Origin: Prevotella sp. MA2016
Lineage (GTDB): Bacteria > Bacteroidota > Bacteroidia > Bacteroidales > Bacteroidaceae
Length of the DNA: 64,000 nt
Assembly (NCBI RefSeq): GCF_000619825.1
Contig: NZ_JHUW01000007.1
Span: 124,001 to 188,000 of the forward strand
Direction: 5' to 3'
Both the position numbers and the translations under genes were made by a program. This document shows, piece after piece, positions 59,529-64,000 of this stretch (the first letter of the stretch is position 1; every line of letters starts with the position of its first letter). The notes below the pieces were generated by a model that did no database searches, was not told the origin of the DNA, and saw only the letters and a program-made list of their open reading frames with translations.

Positions 59529-61904
59529 TTATTCGGTTTTGATATTGTTCACAGGGTTCTCAGATGCAGCGCGCCAGCTCTGGAAAACAACGGTAAGCAG
59601 CGAGATGATGAAGCAGGTAAACCCAGCCGCTACGAATATCCAGGCACTGAGCGCGATGCGATAACTGAAATTGCTGAGCCAGTCGGTCATCACATACCAC
59701 GAGAGGGGTACAGCAACGACAAACGCAATCAGCAATGGTATTGAGAAGATACGGAGCATTAACAACAGAACTTCGGCCGAAGTAGAGCCCATCACTTTAC
59801 GTATAGAGATCTCTTTCTGTCGCTGACGGATGAAGAAGAGCGACATGCCGATGGTGCCCAAGATTGAGATGATAACGGCAATCATCGTGAAGAGCGACAC
59901 GATGCGCAGGGTATTACGCTCGTTCTCGAAAGCTTTGGCTATCGTTTCTTCAACGCTCTGCACACGTTCCAGACCAAATACTTTGGGGGCATTAGGATCT
60001 TCGAGTTTCTTAACCATCTCCAGGAAAACAGCCTTGGCCTTCTTATCGCCATTGGTCTTTACCAGGAAATAAGGGAACGTCTTATGCTTATCTATACAGA
60101 TAGCAAAAGGCGGCACTTCGCCTTCGAGCACATTGGCCAGCTTGATCTCGTTCAACACACCACCTATCGGAGCGGTGCTACCGGTACCAAAATCCAACAC
60201 GCGCGTCTCATTATTATAACCCAGCTGGTGCAGCGCATTCTCGGTAAGATAATAACTACCATTGCTCGAGCCATGATCCTTGATAATCTTCAGTCCCAAC
60301 AGGTCGAAAGAGGCCTGGTCCATGGTGGTGCAGAACAGCATCATGAAACTGTCGCCCCGCATGATACCCATAGCCGCAGGGAAGGTGTAATTAAACAGTC
60401 CTCCCTCGTAGGTACCAACCTTCTCTACAAACGGCATCTCGGCCAGTTGTTTTCCGATGGTCTGACTCTTACCATCAGGACTCATAATACAATACAGGTT
60501 CTCGGCATCGAAACCGCGTGGTGCATGTATCAGATGGTTCAGTTGCAACCATACAACGAGTGTGGCAGTAAGCATGGTTATCGTAATCACGCTCTGCAGG
60601 ATGATAAACAAACGTCCCAGCACCATTTTTGAGTGGTAGCGGAAGTTACCTTTCACTATGTCGATAGGCTGATAGCGCGAGAGTTGCATAGATGGCAGGA
60701 TGCCCGACACAATGCCCGTTAGCAGGATAAAGGCCAGACTAACACTTACACTCACCACATTGATATCCTCTAAGAGGGCTATCTTTCCACGAAACAGGTT
60801 AGCAGCATCGTCCTGCAGACTTACCGCCAGGAACAGACCTATCACAAACGAGAGTGCCACCATCAATGTCGACTCAACAATCAGCTTGAGCGACACACGC
60901 ATCTGACTACTTCCAAACAGCTTCCGGGTGGCCATCTCCTTGGCACGGAAACCTGTGTTGGCTACCGTCAGATTAATGTAGTTGGTAATCGCAAAGAATA
61001 GCAGAATCAATACTGCCGCCAACAAGATGTGCAGGCGCTGTTTATCGCCCTTCACCAGATCCTTACCACCATTCTGCGGTGCAAACAGCACACCCTTCAA
61101 GGGGGTGATACTTGTTTTGAACTCACCCATCAGGGGATGGTAGTTCTTGGAGATATAGTTGTCGATGTTTTTGGTTTTGCTGTCGAGTGTCATGCCAGGA
61201 CGGAGCATAAAGAAAGCCTTGCAGCTACCAAACGCAGTACTGGCGAAATTATAATTCTGGAAATGATAACCTAACAACTGTGGATAACGTGCCATATTGG
61301 CTATCACCTGTGTCTCGTTAGGCAATACCGTATGGTCGAAGTCCTTCACTACTGCGCTGATGGTATAAACCAGCGTCGTGTCGAAATCTTCTTTTGCATA
61401 GTCGCTCGAACACTCGCCTACAAGCTGCAACGATTCGCCTATCGGGTCTTTCGCACCAAACAAGCGCTTGGCCAGTCGCTCTGTAATCACACATTTATCA
61501 GGTGCATCAAGCGCCGAGAGTCTGTCGCCTGCCAGCAAAGGGAAGTCGAAGAACTTAAAGAAAGCAGAGTCGGTCAGCATAATGATGGCATTCTCGTCAT
61601 CAGCCTCGGTCACCTCTTGCTGTCCGTACTTTACTCTACCCTTCTGACTGAGCACACAGCAGGTCTGTTCCACCTCCGGGCACATATCCTTGATGCTCTT
61701 CACAGCCTCGGGCCACATGGCAAAAGCCTCCTGATGACCCACCAGATAAATACGATCGGCATTCTTGTGCCACGAGTCGATGCTGTACTGGCGCCAGGTG
61801 TAGTCGCCCAGCAGGATGATAAACATTAACGACACTACAAGCCCTACCACATTAATTAATGTGTAGAGCTTGTTGCGCGATAGGAAGCGGAAATAACTTT
61901 TCAT
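59529..61904 (-). CDS. FtsX/MacB-like ABC permease
   Basis: This 791-residue permease begins MKSYFRFLSRNKLYTL and shares the complete double-FtsX layout (KEMATRKLFGSS near 335 and KEISIRKVMGSTS near 705) with the protein at 49591-51942. It probably arose by duplication of that gene. No ATPase gene lies beside it here. It follows another permease with a 13-bp gap. Confidence 0.9.
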   Translation of the reverse strand: MKSYFRFLSRNKLYTLINVVGLVVSLMFIILLGDYTWRQYSIDSWHKNADRIYLVGHQEAFAMWPEAVKSIKDMCPEVEQTCCVLSQKGRVKYGQQEVTEADDENAIIMLTDSAFFKFFDFPLLAGDRLSALDAPDKCVITERLAKRLFGAKDPIGESLQLVGECSSDYAKEDFDTTLVYTISAVVKDFDHTVLPNETQVIANMARYPQLLGYHFQNYNFASTAFGSCKAFFMLRPGMTLDSKTKNIDNYISKNYHPLMGEFKTSITPLKGVLFAPQNGGKDLVKGDKQRLHILLAAVLILLFFAITNYINLTVANTGFRAKEMATRKLFGSSQMRVSLKLIVESTLMVALSFVIGLFLAVSLQDDAANLFRGKIALLEDINVVSVSVSLAFILLTGIVSGILPSMQLSRYQPIDIVKGNFRYHSKMVLGRLFIILQSVITITMLTATLVVWLQLNHLIHAPRGFDAENLYCIMSPDGKSQTIGKQLAEMPFVEKVGTYEGGLFNYTFPAAMGIMRGDSFMMLFCTTMDQASFDLLGLKIIKDHGSSNGSYYLTENALHQLGYNNETRVLDFGTGSTAPIGGVLNEIKLANVLEGEVPPFAICIDKHKTFPYFLVKTNGDKKAKAVFLEMVKKLEDPNAPKVFGLERVQSVEETIAKAFENERNTLRIVSLFTMIAVIISILGTIGMSLFFIRQRQKEISIRKVMGSTSAEVLLLMLRIFSIPLLIAFVVAVPLSWYVMTDWLSNFSYRIALSAWIFVAAGFTCFIISLLTVVFQSWRAASENPVNNIKTE

Positions 61905-61917
61905 GCGGTTTTATGGG

Positions 61918-64000
61918 TTATTCGTTTTTTATACTGTTGACAGGATTCTCGGTAGCAGCGCGCCAGCCTTGCAGGGCGGCGGTGAGCACATTGACCACCA
62001 GCACGATAAGCAGCGAGAGCAACAGCGGCATGAACTGCATCTCGACATGCAAACCAGAGATACTGCCTGCGGCAGGTGCCAACCAATAGGCCAACGGGAT
62101 GGCGATGACGGCAGCTACCAGCGACTGTACAACCACCGTGCGCAATAGTCGGAGGGTGATGCTGCTGAGCTCAGCTCCAAACACGCGGCGCACAGCTATC
62201 TCACGGCGGCGCTGACTCACAAAGTAGCTGTTCATAGCCATCAGTCCGAGGATGGCAATCAGCATAGCCACAAACGTAAACACGGTGAGCACACTCAGGA
62301 ATCGCTCGTAATCCTCATACCATTCCTGATGCTTCTGACTCAGCGAATGAACCTCGGAAGCCTCATGACCAGTCAGCTCCTGGAACAAGGTTTTCATCTT
62401 TGCCTCTACCCGCTCGCGATCGCCATGATATTTCACAATCGTCATACGTGGCGAGCCGTACATACGCTGCACAAAACTGGTGGTGTCGTTAACATATTCA
62501 TCCGTTTTCAACATCATGATAGGTGTGGGATGCATCTCCTCGTTCATCACGGTCTGATAGATAATATCGGGATAAACAGCCGAAATAGTCATATTGAAGT
62601 GACCACTGGTGCTCACTATCTCTCGGGTATCATCGCTCTTACCAAACTGGCGCAGTAACTGGTGGTTCACACCTACTCCATTATCCGAATAAGTCTTCTC
62701 AGGATGCAGGTTCAGGATATTGAAGAAACAGCTGTCGCCCATCAGGTAGCGCATACTTACCACCGTACCATCGTCGGCCTGGGTGGTGTTGTTCTCCAGA
62801 AAATCGAGCGGTGTACCATAGCCAAAGCCCACAGCATCAACCTCAGACAGTTGCAACAGCTGCTGGCGGTAGCTCTGACGCTGTGTCAGACTCAGGTTAT
62901 GAAGACCCCAGGTTTCCAGAATATTCTCGTAATCGTAACCCAGAGGCTGATGCATCTTTTCGCGGATATTGCTACTGAGCAACAAGGTTACAGTGAGCAT
63001 CACGATGGCAAACACAGCCTGAATCACCATCAGCACATGGCTCCAGCGCTGGCGCACACGACGGCGGAAAGTGCCGCGAACGATATCGATAGGCTGATAA
63101 CCGCTGAGTATCGAAGCTGGCACGAAACCTGCCAACGCACCCACCAGAGCTACCATCACCACAAAGCCAACGATGGTCAGGATGCCAGTATCCTTGAGCA
63201 GATCTATCTGACAGGCAGCCATCTCTACTGCCTTATCCTGCAAAGCCAGGGCTAACAGATAGGCCACAGCAAAAGCGATGGCGGTAAAGAAGATGCTCTC
63301 GCCAATCAGTTTGAGGAACACCTGCAGGCGCGAGAGGCCCAACAAGCGTCGGGTGGCCATCTCCTTCGAGCGCTCCGTAGTGAGCGACACACTCAGGTTG
63401 ACATAATTAAAAATAGCAAACACCAGCACCAGCAGGGCTATCACCACATAGAGGTGAGCCATATCGCGATTGCCATGCTCGAGGTCGCCCGACTGGAAAC
63501 TGCAGTTCTTGGCGTCGTAATACAGATTGGTCAGCGATGTAAGCACCACCTTCTTAACAGCCTCCATGCGATAGAGCCAGAAGAAAGTCTTCATATACTC
63601 GCGCATGGCATCGGCCTTACTGCGCAGGTCGGCACCCTCGCGCTGCATCAGAAACAGCACCGTACTGCCGGCATTGGTCATCTCCTCGGTATAAGCCGAA
63701 TAGTTAAAATGCTTATGACTCTCGATGTTTACCACACACTCATGACTGCTGGGGATGACAGAGCGGTCGAAATCGTCCATCACACCGCTGATGGTATAGG
63801 TGACATGCCCGTCGGGATCGTTCTTATCACCCAGCACCACCTCCTTGCCTACGGCATCGCCCTCGGGCCAATAGCGCTCGGCAAAGCTCTTGCTCACCAC
63901 CATCTGGTTGGGAGCCTGCAGCACCTTGTGCTTGTCACCTGTCAGCAACGGGTAGTCGAAAAACTCAAAGAAGTTAGGCGCCACCACCAGGATTTTGGTT
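61918..64000 (-). CDS. FtsX/MacB-like ABC permease (5' end outside window)
   Basis: The frame is open to the window end, so the N-terminus lies beyond 64000; about 693 residues are visible. The double-FtsX motifs KEMATRRLLGLS and REIAVRRVFGAE, the central membrane segments and the C-terminal three-segment bundle are present. It is upstream of a second permease, probably in one operon. It is more distant from the other three permeases than 59529 is from 49591. Confidence 0.88.
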   Translation of the reverse strand, partial: TKILVVAPNFFEFFDYPLLTGDKHKVLQAPNQMVVSKSFAERYWPEGDAVGKEVVLGDKNDPDGHVTYTISGVMDDFDRSVIPSSHECVVNIESHKHFNYSAYTEEMTNAGSTVLFLMQREGADLRSKADAMREYMKTFFWLYRMEAVKKVVLTSLTNLYYDAKNCSFQSGDLEHGNRDMAHLYVVIALLVLVFAIFNYVNLSVSLTTERSKEMATRRLLGLSRLQVFLKLIGESIFFTAIAFAVAYLLALALQDKAVEMAACQIDLLKDTGILTIVGFVVMVALVGALAGFVPASILSGYQPIDIVRGTFRRRVRQRWSHVLMVIQAVFAIVMLTVTLLLSSNIREKMHQPLGYDYENILETWGLHNLSLTQRQSYRQQLLQLSEVDAVGFGYGTPLDFLENNTTQADDGTVVSMRYLMGDSCFFNILNLHPEKTYSDNGVGVNHQLLRQFGKSDDTREIVSTSGHFNMTISAVYPDIIYQTVMNEEMHPTPIMMLKTDEYVNDTTSFVQRMYGSPRMTIVKYHGDRERVEAKMKTLFQELTGHEASEVHSLSQKHQEWYEDYERFLSVLTVFTFVAMLIAILGLMAMNSYFVSQRRREIAVRRVFGAELSSITLRLLRTVVVQSLVAAVIAIPLAYWLAPAAGSISGLHVEMQFMPLLLSLLIVLVVNVLTAALQGWRAATENPVNSIKNE

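Overview
The window looks like chromosomal DNA of a gut or rumen Bacteroidales bacterium, most likely Prevotella or a close relative (Segatella/Xylanibacter). The evidence is a SusC/SusD glucan locus, type III glutamine synthetase, the DapL lysine route, a 'smalltalk' microprotein, long FtsX-type ABC permeases, and the Bacteroidetes promoter element TAnnTTTG in front of most transcription units. No rRNA, tRNA, CRISPR array or intact insertion sequence was seen. Both window ends cut through genes.

Layout. 1-1950: end of a PA14-containing GH3 glycosidase. 1943-9625: housekeeping genes (nadK, a DJ-1 family gene, ispD, recG, two peptidoglycan hydrolases, a HerA-like ATPase). 9626-10163: a gene-free island of hairpins and two G-quadruplex motifs. 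10164-12058: phosphopantetheinyl transferase and rmuC. 12059-13150: a decayed stretch with a possible small RNA, a broken zinc-ribbon gene, an HU-like remnant and an intact smalltalk gene. 13151-26419: a beta-glucan utilisation locus (SusC, SusD, a surface glycan-binding lipoprotein broken by one in-frame TGA, GH16, CotH-like, GH5, GH3). 26570-46517: a nitrogen-assimilation cluster (glnN, dapF, gltD, gltB, a WYL regulator, pyrG, purF-like, dapL, glnK, amtB, an outer-membrane protein, asnB). 46528-64000: a minus-strand envelope region with one ABC ATPase, four large FtsX-type permeases, two outer-membrane barrel proteins, an ECF sigma/anti-sigma operon and a membrane-bound winged-helix regulator.

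The best candidate for something undescribed is a 29-bp operator, TGWAAG-N17-CTTWCA, found upstream of dapF-glnN, gltB-gltD, pyrG-purF, dapL and (degenerate) glnK-amtB. Each copy lies 69 or 70 bp from the -7 element of the promoter it faces. The divergent dapL/glnK spacer carries two copies, one per promoter. This looks like an activator site for a nitrogen or glutamine regulon. The cognate protein is unknown; the WYL regulator inside the cluster is one candidate.

The second strong signal is a family of about fifteen degenerate arrays with 7- or 8-nt period. They lie between operon genes, supply stop or start codons, and are inserted in frame in recG, gltB, gltD, asnB and a GH3 gene. Other items are an in-frame TGA where Trp is expected in the glycan-binding lipoprotein, another TGA where Cys is expected in a zinc-ribbon gene, a candidate 125-nt small RNA, and a 26-residue membrane peptide gene beside gltB.
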